DNA from: Methanococcoides alaskense
GTDB lineage: Archaea; Halobacteriota; Methanosarcinia; Methanosarcinales; Methanosarcinaceae
Direction of reading: 5' to 3'
Assembly (NCBI RefSeq): GCF_031454185.1
Contig: NZ_JAVDQI010000001.1
Span: 248,001-312,000, forward strand
Length of the DNA: 64,000 bases
In this document: in pieces, positions 34,746-43,553 of the stretch
Layout: each line of letters starts with the position of its first letter
How positions within the stretch are numbered: the stretch's first letter is position 1
Position numbers and translations under genes: made by a program
Notes under the pieces: generated by a model
The model's input: only the letters and a program-made list of their open reading frames with translations
Databases searched by the model: none
Told to the model about the DNA's origin: nothing

Positions 34746-36014
34746 TCACTTCAAGTTAGCTGCATAAGCTTCGAGTGTTGTTTCGAGATCAGCTTCTGTG
34801 TGTGCAGTTGACAAAAAGTTCGTCTCGAACTGGGACGGTGGGAGGAAGACATTACTGTCAAGCATGTCATGGAAGAACTGAAGGTAACCTTCCTTGTCGC
34901 ATTTCAGTACATCCTGGTAATTCAGAGGTTTGTCACCGAAGAACACCTTGAACATGGAAGCAATACCACCAACATGATAATCAAGTCCTTTGTCAGCGAT
35001 TATGTCATTAAGACCGGCACGAAGCATATTTCCTGTAGCTTCGAGTTTCTCATGGACCTTCTCCTTTTCCAATATATCCACCGCTGCAATACCTGCTGCA
35101 ACGGATGCCGGACTGCCACTGAACGTACCTGCCTGGTAAACTGAACCTGATGGCGAGATCATATCGAGGATCTCACGTTTACCACCGAAAACACCGATAG
35201 GCAAGCCGCCTCCGACTATCTTTCCAAGAGTTGTCATATCAGGTGTCACACCGAAATATTCCTGTGCTCCGCCCATTGCAAGCCTGAAACCGGTGATGAC
35301 CTCATCGAATATAAGAACAACATCATTCTCTTCCGTTACCTTCCTCACTTCCTTGAGATAGTCACCCTCTGGAAGTATAGGACCAATGTTACCCAATACC
35401 GGCTCTATGATAACAGCAGCCATATCGTCCTGATTCGATTCGATGACCTCTGTCATTGCCTCGATATCATTGTAAGCCACTTGAAGGGTGTTCTTAGTGA
35501 AATCTTCCGGTATGCCAAGGGAATCCGGCTTACCGTGTGTAGTTGCGCCTGAACCTGCCTTGACCAGGACAGCGTCATGGGCTCCATGGAAACCCCCTTC
35601 GATCTTAACGAACTTGTTCTTCCGGGTAAAACCACGGGCAGCCCTGAGAGCACTCATTGTAGCTTCGGTCCCTGTGGAAACAAATCTAAGCATGTCAATG
35701 CTTGGATAAAGGGAAGCTATCTTTTCAGCAAGGGTAACTTCAAGACCTGTTGGCGTTCCATAAAGCCAGCCTTTATCAAGCTGGTCTATGATAGCCTGTT
35801 TGATAACAGGATTTGCATGTCCCAGAATATTAGGGCCGTATGCCAGACAATAATCAATGTACTCGTTCCCGTCAATATCCTTTATACGGCAACCATTTGC
35901 AGATTCCGTATAGAACGGATATGGTTTGATAGCACGAACCGGACTGCTGACCCCACCTGGAAGGATCACTCTTGCTTTGTCGAATAGGTCTTTGGACTTG
36001 TCTAAAGTAACCAT
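34746..36014 (-). CDS. hemL: Glutamate-1-semialdehyde 2,1-aminomutase
   Basis: PLP enzyme making 5-aminolevulinate, 422 residues. It shows VILPGGVSSPVRAIKPYPF, DIDGNEYIDYCLAYGPNILGHANP in pieces, FVSTGTEATMSALRAAR, DEVITGFRLAMGGAQEYFG and the PLP-lysine motif TLGKIVGGGLPIG. With HemA it forms the C5 pathway from glutamyl-tRNA. It is part of the hemA-B-L-C group. Confidence 0.96.
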   Translation of the reverse strand: MVTLDKSKDLFDKARVILPGGVSSPVRAIKPYPFYTESANGCRIKDIDGNEYIDYCLAYGPNILGHANPVIKQAIIDQLDKGWLYGTPTGLEVTLAEKIASLYPSIDMLRFVSTGTEATMSALRAARGFTRKNKFVKIEGGFHGAHDAVLVKAGSGATTHGKPDSLGIPEDFTKNTLQVAYNDIEAMTEVIESNQDDMAAVIIEPVLGNIGPILPEGDYLKEVRKVTEENDVVLIFDEVITGFRLAMGGAQEYFGVTPDMTTLGKIVGGGLPIGVFGGKREILDMISPSGSVYQAGTFSGSPASVAAGIAAVDILEKEKVHEKLEATGNMLRAGLNDIIADKGLDYHVGGIASMFKVFFGDKPLNYQDVLKCDKEGYLQFFHDMLDSNVFLPPSQFETNFLSTAHTEADLETTLEAYAANLK

Positions 36015-36086
36015 GATAACACCATTTGATATTTAATTGTAAATTTTGTATTCCTTAGAAATATATCGTATTTGTACCCACAAAGC

Positions 36087-37061
36087 TCATTTAAGCATAC
36101 GTGCGAGATCCTTTGCGAAGTATGTAAGTATCATATCAGCACCGGCACGCTTGATGGACAGGAGGGATTCATACATGACCAACTTTTCGTCAAGCCAGCC
36201 TTTTTCAGCTGCCGCTTTTAGCATGGAATATTCCCCACTGACATTGTACGCAGCAGTAGGCATCTTGAACTCATTCTTGATGCGATAGATAATATCAAGA
36301 TAAGGAAGAGCAGGTTTCACCATAATGATGTCCGCACCTTCCAGGATGTCCAGTTCCGCTTCACGGATAGCCTCATTTGAATTTGCAGGGTCCATCTGGT
36401 ACGTTGAACGATCACCGAACTGGAAAGCGGAATCAGCAGCCTCCCTGAACGGACCGTAGAATGCCGAGGTGTATTTTGCAGCATAGGACATGATAGGGGT
36501 GTTCTCAAAATGGTTTTCATCGAGAGAATTACGGATAGCACCTATCATACCATCCATCATGCCTGACGGTGCAACTATGTCCGCTCCGGCTTCAACATGA
36601 CTCGTGGCGATCTTGCCGAGAATATCAAGAGTAGGGTCATTTAGTACTTCCTCAGTTTCCATATCGACAATACCACAGTGACCGTGATCGGTATATTCAC
36701 ACATGCAGACATCGGTGATGACCACCATATCTTTACCAAGGTCTTCCTTGATGCTTCGGACCGCCTGTTGTACGATGTCGTCCTCACCATAAGAACAGGT
36801 TCCGACAGCGTCCTTGCTCTTAGGAATGCCGAAAAGTACCAATGCCGGAATACCGAGATCTGCTGCTTCCTTTGCATCATCTACCACTTTGTCCAGCGGT
36901 AAACGCTGTACTCCGGGCATAGATGATATGTCCACGGAAGAATCAGTGGTCTCATCAACGAACATTGGATATATCAGGTCATCTACGCCAAGTGAGGTCT
37001 CCCGCACCAGATCGCGTATCTTACCACTTCTTAACCTTCGCATTCTAACCTGTGGGAACAT
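36087..37061 (-). CDS. hemB: Porphobilinogen synthase (ALA dehydratase)
   Basis: Condenses two 5-aminolevulinates, 324 residues. It shows the N-terminus MFPQVRMRRLRSG, the zinc-cysteine motif VITDVCMCEYTDHGHCG (a zinc-type enzyme), and the two active-site lysines in SYAAKYTSAFYGPFR and IMVKPALPYLD. The ATG at 37061 gives the normal N-terminus; the frame opens three codons earlier. It follows hemA by 12 bases. Confidence 0.96.
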   Translation of the reverse strand: MFPQVRMRRLRSGKIRDLVRETSLGVDDLIYPMFVDETTDSSVDISSMPGVQRLPLDKVVDDAKEAADLGIPALVLFGIPKSKDAVGTCSYGEDDIVQQAVRSIKEDLGKDMVVITDVCMCEYTDHGHCGIVDMETEEVLNDPTLDILGKIATSHVEAGADIVAPSGMMDGMIGAIRNSLDENHFENTPIMSYAAKYTSAFYGPFREAADSAFQFGDRSTYQMDPANSNEAIREAELDILEGADIIMVKPALPYLDIIYRIKNEFKMPTAAYNVSGEYSMLKAAAEKGWLDEKLVMYESLLSIKRAGADMILTYFAKDLARMLK

Positions 37062-37073
37062 TAGTATCAACTC

Positions 37074-38342
37074 TTATTTTGTAATTCCATCGTTCTTCTT
37101 AATTGGGCGTACATCAAATAAACGAGATACGGAATCAAGGAACTTATCGTCATCATATTCCGCTGCGTTGCGTAATTTCTTGGTGGGTTCTGCAAGGATC
37201 TTGTTCGTGATCGCATGCGTGAGATCTTCAAGCACCTTGCGCTCAATGTCCCCAATGGTATGGTAGGCACTCAGTTTATTGATGGCATGCTCCATCTCGT
37301 CATGCCTGAGACCATGGGACTGGCTATAAAGATCCGAGATGATAGCATCAGCCTTTTGGCGTTTGTACTGAGCCTTCAACATATCCAGTTCATCATCAAT
37401 GATGATCTCGGCCTTCTTGGCCTCCACCATCCTCATCTGAAGATTCTTTTCATTAATGACACGTAAACCGTCGATATTACGGAGAATGACATGCGGGATT
37501 TTCTCCACCGCAGGATCGATATCTCTCGGACTTGCGATATCTATGAGGAGAAGGTCGTTCTCACGGCCTTCCATCACTTTAGCCACGAGATCATCCTTCA
37601 ATACATAATGAGGAGCAGAAGTAGCACTGATGACCACATCGGCAGCACGGACGTATTTTTCCAGCTGGTCGAACATGACAGCTTCCCCGCCAAGTTCTTC
37701 GGCCAAGTCCTTTGCCTTCTCGTAAGTACGATTTGCAAGATAGATAACATGCATATCCCGGTGTGAAAGTGCTCTCGTGACCAATGTGCCCATTTCACCG
37801 GTACCGATCACAAGAATATGCTTGTCATTCAGACCGTTAAGGATATCTTCTGCAAGATCGACCGCTGCCGAAGCAATGGAAACTGCACCCCTGTTGATGA
37901 AGGTCTCTGTACGAACCCTCTTGCCCACCTGGATCGCCTTGCTGAATGCAGTACTAAGCACTTTCCCAACAGTTCCGGCCTCTTTGGCCAGCAGGAAAAA
38001 GTCCTTGATCTGACCGAGGATCTGGTCCTCCCCGATTATCATCGATTCGAGACCGCATGCAAGCCTGAGCAGATGTCTTAACGATTCATCATGGTCATAG
38101 AACTCCACGATCTTTGCAGAAACGCCCATCTCTTTTGCATAGTGGAAAAGCACACTGCTACCTTTTGAAGATACCACATATATCTCCACACGATTACAGG
38201 TCTTGAGGACTGCACACTCATAAACAAGCTCATTTGAGTAAAGCTGGCTCAGGACAAGCTCGATGTCACCGTGCCAGGAGTCTTCCATTTCCTCAACAGT
38301 AGCCTTTGCGTGTGTAATTACCATACTGGATATTTCTGTCAC
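37074..38342 (-). CDS. hemA: Glutamyl-tRNA reductase
   Basis: NADPH-dependent first enzyme of the C5 tetrapyrrole pathway, 422 residues. The catalytic Cys is in LKTCNRVEIYVVS, with RHLLRLACGLESMIIGEDQILGQIK, the NADPH loop VIGTGEMGTLVTRAL and a long helical dimerisation tail. The apparent start is GTG at 38342; an ATG six codons later is possible. It heads the hemA-B-L-C group. Confidence 0.95.
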   Translation of the reverse strand: MTEISSMVITHAKATVEEMEDSWHGDIELVLSQLYSNELVYECAVLKTCNRVEIYVVSSKGSSVLFHYAKEMGVSAKIVEFYDHDESLRHLLRLACGLESMIIGEDQILGQIKDFFLLAKEAGTVGKVLSTAFSKAIQVGKRVRTETFINRGAVSIASAAVDLAEDILNGLNDKHILVIGTGEMGTLVTRALSHRDMHVIYLANRTYEKAKDLAEELGGEAVMFDQLEKYVRAADVVISATSAPHYVLKDDLVAKVMEGRENDLLLIDIASPRDIDPAVEKIPHVILRNIDGLRVINEKNLQMRMVEAKKAEIIIDDELDMLKAQYKRQKADAIISDLYSQSHGLRHDEMEHAINKLSAYHTIGDIERKVLEDLTHAITNKILAEPTKKLRNAAEYDDDKFLDSVSRLFDVRPIKKNDGITK

Positions 38343-38435
38343 TCCAAGCCTCCACGAACGGCGTGTGATAAGTGTAACATATTCCCATGAATACGAGCAT
38401 TGGACTTAAACCTAATGTAATATTTCATGATAACA

Positions 38436-39116
38436 TCAACCTTTCTTGTCTATGTGCTCCTGAACTATATTGTATGCTACATTATACCCTTTTTCATACG
38501 AAACTTCCAGAGCATCCCATATAGCCTTGTCCTCGAGTATCTTCCAGAGAAGGGCTTTACGCTCTTTCTGCAAGTCCACTTTACTTTTGAGCAACGTTCG
38601 CATCTCATCCTGCAAGCGTATCATCTCCCCATATTGAGGAGTGATGATAGATTCCAGTTTCCTGCGAGTATATTTTGAGACCGCAGGACTTGAACCAAAG
38701 GTCGATATGCCTATGGAAAGTCCATCCCGCTGTATAACAGAGGGAATTACGACCTCTCCCGCCATATCAATTCGGTTTACAAGGATCCCACGCCCTTGTG
38801 CAAGTTTCCTGATCCGATCATTCAATGAAGGAACGTTCGTTGCAGGAATCACAAGAAAAGCATCTTCCATCAGGGCAAGTATGGATCCATCGGAAACAGA
38901 AGAAAGGTCTGACCCGATCAATTCAACCAATGAAGAAGAAGCAAGCTCTTCAAGTTCAGGAGAGAAATCGATGCTTATTACAGCAGTTTCTGCATATTCT
39001 GCAAAGAGGGAGGCTTTTCGAAATCCCACAGAACCTCCACCGAAGACCACCACTTTCCGACCTTCCATATCAATAAAAAGAGGCAGATATTTCCGACCAA
39101 GGTCCATCCCTGTCAT
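38436..39116 (-). CDS. Precorrin-2 dehydrogenase / sirohydrochlorin ferrochelatase (Met8/CysG-N type)
   Basis: 226 residues that oxidise precorrin-2 and possibly insert iron to give siroheme. The NAD loop is VVVFGGGSVGFRKASLF; the dimer and active-site region is NDRIRKLAQGRGILVNRIDM and ISTFGSSPAVSKYTRRKLE. The ATG directly follows the ahbB stop. This gene supplies the siroheme that AhbA/AhbB then decarboxylate, so its place in the operon fits the pathway. Confidence 0.92.
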   Translation of the reverse strand: MTGMDLGRKYLPLFIDMEGRKVVVFGGGSVGFRKASLFAEYAETAVISIDFSPELEELASSSLVELIGSDLSSVSDGSILALMEDAFLVIPATNVPSLNDRIRKLAQGRGILVNRIDMAGEVVIPSVIQRDGLSIGISTFGSSPAVSKYTRRKLESIITPQYGEMIRLQDEMRTLLKSKVDLQKERKALLWKILEDKAIWDALEVSYEKGYNVAYNIVQEHIDKKG

Positions 39117-39596
39117 TTACAGCCTCACGCCAGTCTTTTTGAATTCACGTACACTGTACAGAAGATTGTAATCAGAGATCCCTGTTGCAATGGATATCTT
39201 TTTAGCAACACGCTCACAGTCATCACGAGTATATGAATGTACCATTGTGAAGAGATTGTAAGGCCAGTCCGGGTAACGAGGTCTTTCGTAGCAATGTGTC
39301 ACTTCGGTAAAACCTGCCATGACCGCACCGACCTCTTCCACAAGCTCATCAGGAACATTCCAGGTGCACATTGCATTTGCGGTTATGCCAATGGCACGAT
39401 GTCCGATAGATGCACCGAACCTTCGAATAAAACCGTTCGCCTGAAGATGTTTGATCCTATCGACAACATCCTCTTCGGTCATGCCAAGCTCCTTTGCCAC
39501 ATCAGCAAAAGGAGAATGAGTGAGCGGAATTCCATCCTGGGTAAATTTGAGAATACGTATGTCAAGCTCATCCATTTGGACATTATCATCTGACAT
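39117..39596 (-). CDS. ahbB: Siroheme decarboxylase subunit AhbB
   Basis: Lrp/AsnC-like protein of 159 residues that with AhbA removes two carboxyls from siroheme. After an N-terminal winged-helix region it shows FIRRFGASIGHRAIGITANAMC and the heme-pocket motif VTHCYERPRYPDWPYNLFTMVH. Both separate Ahb proteins from true Lrp regulators. It overlaps ahbA by 11 bases. Confidence 0.93.
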   Translation of the reverse strand: MSDDNVQMDELDIRILKFTQDGIPLTHSPFADVAKELGMTEEDVVDRIKHLQANGFIRRFGASIGHRAIGITANAMCTWNVPDELVEEVGAVMAGFTEVTHCYERPRYPDWPYNLFTMVHSYTRDDCERVAKKISIATGISDYNLLYSVREFKKTGVRL

Positions 39597-40041
39597 CGAA
39601 TATCACCCCGATCTTAAAAAGACGTTTTGTCGGAAGATCGATCAATGGACAACCAGTCTCATCCTTGAGATCGTTTATTATCTGCTCCAGACGTTCCCGG
39701 TTCGCAGCGGAAACCGTGAACCAGATGTTATAATCTGCCTGACGCAAATAGTTGTGTGAAACTTCCTGATGCTGATTGATCAATTCTGCGACCTCATCGA
39801 TGCGGGATCCAGGCACCTTCAGAGCAACAAGTGTACTGATGCCACCAACCCTTTTCGTGTTGATGATCGGACCTATACGCCTTATAGCGCCTTCCCTGCT
39901 AAGTCGTTCCATGCGTTCCAGCAAGTCCTCTTCAGAAATACCAAGCTGTTTGCTTAATTTCTCAAATGGGTGAGGATCAAGAGGAAAATCCAGCTGTATC
40001 AGGTTCAGGATCGACTTATCGACCTCATCAAGTTGTATCAT
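39586..40041 (-). CDS. ahbA: Siroheme decarboxylase subunit AhbA
   Basis: 151-residue partner of AhbB in the alternative heme pathway of methanogens and sulfate reducers. It shows IRRIGPIINTKRVGGISTLVALKV and VSHNYLRQADYNIWFTVSA, the AhbA version of the substrate-pocket motif. It is the first gene of the leftward ahbA-ahbB-precorrin-2-dehydrogenase set that leads into hemA-B-L-C and pyrD-pyrK. Confidence 0.93.
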   Translation of the reverse strand: MIQLDEVDKSILNLIQLDFPLDPHPFEKLSKQLGISEEDLLERMERLSREGAIRRIGPIINTKRVGGISTLVALKVPGSRIDEVAELINQHQEVSHNYLRQADYNIWFTVSAANRERLEQIINDLKDETGCPLIDLPTKRLFKIGVIFDVR

Positions 40042-40507
40042 GTAAATTTACACCATTTTTATTTGCAATCGATCTGAATGCTAGGCAGAGTTCATGCTAC
40101 CATTAGATTATTTTTGTATGGTCGGATTTATACTCAAATGTTGTATAACAGCAAGTGTTTATAACAAGTAATAATTTGAGAGTTATGAATGTATAATAAT
40201 CAATGACTGTTACAATCTCTCTTTCTTCTTGATGTATGTGTTTATATTTGTTTCCTTCCATGCGAATATTGAAATTTAAATCAAAGGAGTTACTTAGGAC
40301 TTTTTATTTTCGAGAGTAAAAATCTCATCAATAAACATGCGAAGTTTGACCACTGCATTTAGTTGCACGAGTATATTTAGTACTATTATATTAATTTGAC
40401 AATTTACAATAAAAAAAGCTTCTCACATACTCAGATAATTTTAAGAAGGATTTGTGACTATAGGGGGATGCTTTATTATTATTCAGTGGCAAAATTGGAG
40501 TAAGTAG
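40042..40507. other. AT-rich divergent promoter region
   Basis: 466 bases between ahbA (leftward) and the TPR gene (rightward). No reading frame is convincing. ctcaaat and atttgag arms near 40132-40182 form a loose inverted repeat. Several T/A-rich elements could serve as promoters. Confidence 0.5.
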
Positions 40508-41770
40508 ATGAATTTTTCTAAACAATGTATTATATTTATACTTTCAATTCTGATTTTTTCATCTATAAGCTATGCATCAGTTGCTAATGAAGATATGGTT
40601 TATAATAATACTACAATACATAATTCACCAACATCTGCCGTAGATACTGGAGAAACAATTCGTTCTGAAGATACAATGAATGATGAAAATTATTTATTAC
40701 TTGCAAACCAAAATTTAGATCGTTCTCTCAATTTACTGAGTTCAATACTGGATTCAATAATGCTTTTACTCACATTTATCGGAATAATAATTACTGCCCT
40801 TTCTGGCATAGCACTTTACATAATTAGGAATTACAATAATAAATTTAAAAATATTAAAAATGAAGCGGATGTTTTACTTAATGATGCAAAAGAAAAGCAT
40901 GCGGAATTATCTAGGATTTTGACTTCTGCTAGAGATAAGTTTGAAGATGAAGTTAAAGATGTTGGCGACATTACGATTGAAAAACACCCTAGCTCCGAAA
41001 CATTAGAAAAAGTTAAAAAGTTTGACTCGTTGGCTAATTTAACTGAATTTTTAGAAATGTTTGGAGCAAAATTAAATTTTGATTATTACTTCAACCTCTC
41101 ATCATCTAATTATTATAAAAATGAATACGAAAAATCACTGAAAGCAATTAATAAAGCACTTGATCTCAATCCAGATGATGCAGAAGCCTGGAACAATAAA
41201 GGTGTTACTTTGGGAGACCTTGGTCGACATGAAGAAGCACTTGAAGCTCACAACAAAGCTCTTGAGTTAAATCCTGATTATGCAGACGCTTGGAACAATA
41301 AAGGTGTTGTATTGGGTAATCTTGATCGACATGAAGAAGCACTTGAAGCTTACAAAAAAGCACTTGAGTTAAATCCTGATTATGCAGACGCTTGGAACAA
41401 TAAAGGTGTTGCATTGAGTTATCTTGGTCGACATGAAGAAGCACTTGAAGCTTACAAAAAAGCTATTGACCTCGATCCAGAAAATGCAGAAGCTTGGAAC
41501 AATAAAGGTGTTGCTTTGAGAGACCTTGGTCGACATGAAGAAGCACTTGAAGCTTACAAAAAAGCTCTTGATCTCAATCCAGATGATGCAGAAATTTGGT
41601 ATAATAAAGCAGGTATTGAAGCTATTAACAATTCAATAAGCGAATCACTTTTTGATTTAAAAATGGCCATTAAAATTGATTCTAAATTCAGAGAAACAGC
41701 AAAAACGGAAGATGATTTTGACAATATTAAAAGTAACCACGACTTTGTGATGCTAGTACATGGCAAATAA
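40508..41770 (+). CDS. Membrane-anchored TPR protein
   Basis: 420 residues. A signal peptide (about 1-23) is followed by a short low-complexity outer segment, a transmembrane helix at about 80-107, a basic coiled coil, and then at least five tetratricopeptide repeats of 34 residues (AWNNKGVxLxxLGRHEEALEAYKKALELNPDYAD). The repeats are nearly identical, implying recent expansion. SD GGAG lies seven bases before the ATG. The TPR part is probably cytoplasmic and binds an unknown partner. Low-GC codon use suggests it is less integrated than its heme-pathway neighbours. Confidence 0.85.
   Translation: MNFSKQCIIFILSILIFSSISYASVANEDMVYNNTTIHNSPTSAVDTGETIRSEDTMNDENYLLLANQNLDRSLNLLSSILDSIMLLLTFIGIIITALSGIALYIIRNYNNKFKNIKNEADVLLNDAKEKHAELSRILTSARDKFEDEVKDVGDITIEKHPSSETLEKVKKFDSLANLTEFLEMFGAKLNFDYYFNLSSSNYYKNEYEKSLKAINKALDLNPDDAEAWNNKGVTLGDLGRHEEALEAHNKALELNPDYADAWNNKGVVLGNLDRHEEALEAYKKALELNPDYADAWNNKGVALSYLGRHEEALEAYKKAIDLDPENAEAWNNKGVALRDLGRHEEALEAYKKALDLNPDDAEIWYNKAGIEAINNSISESLFDLKMAIKIDSKFRETAKTEDDFDNIKSNHDFVMLVHGK
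41131..41600 (+). repeat. 102-bp tandem repeats encoding TPR units
   Basis: Four to five nearly identical copies of a 102-bp unit, recognisable by tggaacaataaaggtgtt and cgacatgaagaagcacttga, inside the TPR gene. Confidence 0.85.
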
Positions 41771-42199
41771 GTACTTAAAAAATCGTCCTTATCAATGTAT
41801 CATCCATTTGCTCTGTAGAAATCCTCGATATTCGGACACTAATCCAATTTGAAATGATCATTGAATGTATTACATGGTGTTGGAATATAATCCCAATTCC
41901 AGCCTATATATGTTGATTTTGATAGGTATTCTACAGAGCCCATCCATCATCCACTTATATAAGGTGAATGTTTTTTGATACATTCATTCATAATACAAGT
42001 CATCTTAGAGAAAGATCTCTTCATAGCCATATTATTTAATTTATGTATTTAAACCACAAAATAAGATTATCCATCATCAATAAAGTCCATTATTCGTTTT
42101 TCTAAAAGAATACAGAACCCAGACATGTGAGATATTAAAATACCTCATATTTCACCCCTAAGTTCTGCAATTGATAGATTATTTTCCTATAACCAGAGT
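41771..42199. other. Intergenic region carrying a possible miniature transposon
   Basis: 429 bases between the TPR gene and ahbD. The first part carries an inverted-repeat-bounded segment (41810-41939); the remainder is AT-rich with no clear gene. Confidence 0.5.
41810..41939. mobile_element. Candidate MITE (130 bp, 11-bp perfect terminal inverted repeats)
   Basis: Starts GCTCTGTAGAA and ends TTCTACAGAGC, an exact inverted pair. It extends after a 2-base mismatch by CCT/AGG. It has no coding capacity. Both flanks contain catccat, compatible with an imprecise target duplication. It is most likely a miniature inverted-repeat element or IS remnant. Confidence 0.5.
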
Positions 42200-43240
42200 T
42201 CATCTGGGATTATATATACAGTATGGCTCTTCCGCCATGTAGTCACCAGTGGCTGCATAAGCACGGGCACGACAGCCGCCACATACACTTTTGTAGCTGC
42301 ATCTTCCACATTTACCACCGAGCTTATCATAATCGCGAAGATCGTTAAAAAGGACTGAGTCCTCCCAGATCTCCTTGAAGCTATTTTCCTTCACGTTACC
42401 TGCGACCACAGGAAGATATCCACAGGGCTGGACATCCCCTGTACTGGAAACGAAGCAAAAGCTTATGCCACCGAGACAGCCCCGGGTCATTGCTTCATAG
42501 CCATGTGTCTTAACAGTGACCTCAGTACCTTCTCTTTTTGCACGCTGGCGCATTATTCTAAAATAGTGAGGAGCGCATGTGGCCTTCAACTGGATCTTGA
42601 CGTGCTTCTGCTGATCATAGAACCAGTTCAGCACGCGTTCATATTCAGCAGGAGGGATCTCTTCGTTCTCGAGTTCCTTACCTCTGCCTGTTGGCACAAG
42701 AAGGAAGATATGATGGGCTTCCGCACCGATCTTGGTTGCAATTTCAAGAATGGCAGGGATCTCATCGACGTTCCTTTTTGTTATGGTCGTATTTATCTGA
42801 AAACCAAGGCCGCCTGCCTTCAGGTACTCGATACCACGCATCGTGCTCTCGAATGCACCGGGAACTCCGCGGAAGTCGTCATGTGTCTGTGCAGTTGAAC
42901 CATCGATGCTTATACTGACACGCTGCACTCCTGCATCTTTCAGTTTTTTCACAACATCGTCATTGAGAAGGGTGCCGTTGGTCGCAAGAGCCACACGCAG
43001 ACCTTTGTCAGTAGCGTATCTTGCGATCTCATAGACATCCTTGCGAACAAGAGGTTCGCCTCCGGTCAGAATGAGAATGGGATCCCCCATCTCTACGATC
43101 TCATCTACGAAATGTTTTGCTTCAGACGTGGAAAGTTCACCCTCAGGTATCTCCGATGTAGATGAACCTCTGCAATGAACACATGCAAGATTACATCCCC
43201 ATGTCAGTTCCCATGCTATAATTCGTGGAGGTTTTACCAT
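42200..43240 (-). CDS. ahbD: Heme b synthase AhbD (radical SAM)
   Basis: 346-residue radical SAM enzyme that oxidatively decarboxylates iron-coproporphyrin III to heme, the last step of the siroheme route. The SAM cluster motif CX3CX2C is at Cys16, Cys20 and Cys23 (WELTWGCNLACVHCRG). It also has ILTGGEPLVRKD and a C-terminal SPASM-type cysteine set (GGKCGRCSYKSVCGGCRARAY, then EPYC) for a second cluster. The N-terminus KPPRIIAWELT is characteristic of AhbD. It is divergent from the ccm operon. Confidence 0.85.
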   Translation of the reverse strand: MVKPPRIIAWELTWGCNLACVHCRGSSTSEIPEGELSTSEAKHFVDEIVEMGDPILILTGGEPLVRKDVYEIARYATDKGLRVALATNGTLLNDDVVKKLKDAGVQRVSISIDGSTAQTHDDFRGVPGAFESTMRGIEYLKAGGLGFQINTTITKRNVDEIPAILEIATKIGAEAHHIFLLVPTGRGKELENEEIPPAEYERVLNWFYDQQKHVKIQLKATCAPHYFRIMRQRAKREGTEVTVKTHGYEAMTRGCLGGISFCFVSSTGDVQPCGYLPVVAGNVKENSFKEIWEDSVLFNDLRDYDKLGGKCGRCSYKSVCGGCRARAYAATGDYMAEEPYCIYNPR

Positions 43241-43312
43241 GTATGATCATACTCCTATTTACTTAATATAATGTAAGCTATTATCAAAGGTAATTCTTTC
43301 AATTTGCTTAAA

Positions 43313-43330
43313 TAGTATGGAACTATACTA
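43313..43330. promoter_or_regulatory. Palindrome in the ahbD/ccm divergent promoter
   Basis: TAGTATGGAACTATACTA, six-base perfect arms with a six-base centre. It ends 10 bases before the TATA-like sequence of the ccm operon, so it could be an operator for heme or cytochrome c genes. Confidence 0.4.
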
Positions 43331-43340
43331 CACAGAACCC

Positions 43341-43348
43341 ATATAAAT
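43341..43348 (+). promoter_or_regulatory. TATA box of the ccm operon
   Basis: atataaat about 70 bases upstream of the ccmD-like start. Confidence 0.45.
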
Positions 43349-43413
43349 CGTATCGTCAAGATACATAAAATAACAACATATAATGCCCTTTTTGGAGCTA
43401 AGGATGATAAGAT

Positions 43414-43542
43414 ATGGCAATGGGAGAACAGGCATTTCAGACAGCATTCGCAATTACATGGATAATAATACTTTCCTACATTGTTTATCTGATACGCACA
43501 CGCATGCGTCTTGCATCCCTGATCCGAAAGCTTAAAGATTGA
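43414..43542 (+). CDS. ccmD: CcmD-like small membrane protein
   Basis: 42 residues: one membrane helix (TAFAITWIIILSYIVYLI) followed by a basic tail (RTRMRLASLIRKLKD). This is the plan and sequence style of CcmD, which holds heme-loaded CcmE and the CcmABC complex together. SD AGGATGAT precedes the ATG. The stop overlaps the region upstream of ccmE, so the two are coupled. Confidence 0.7.
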   Translation: MAMGEQAFQTAFAITWIIILSYIVYLIRTRMRLASLIRKLKD

Positions 43543-43553
43543 TGGTGTTTGCA

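Noticed and set aside
39117..40041. Two Lrp/AsnC-family transcription regulators
   Set aside because: The PDWPYN and YNIWFT pocket motifs and hem gene context identify AhbB and AhbA, which are enzymes.
41205..41444. Minus-strand frame with repeats opposite the TPR region
   Set aside because: It is the antisense shadow of the 102-bp TPR repeats.
41131..41600. CRISPR-like array
   Set aside because: The repeats are contiguous 102-bp coding units without unique spacers; no CRISPR array was seen anywhere in the window.
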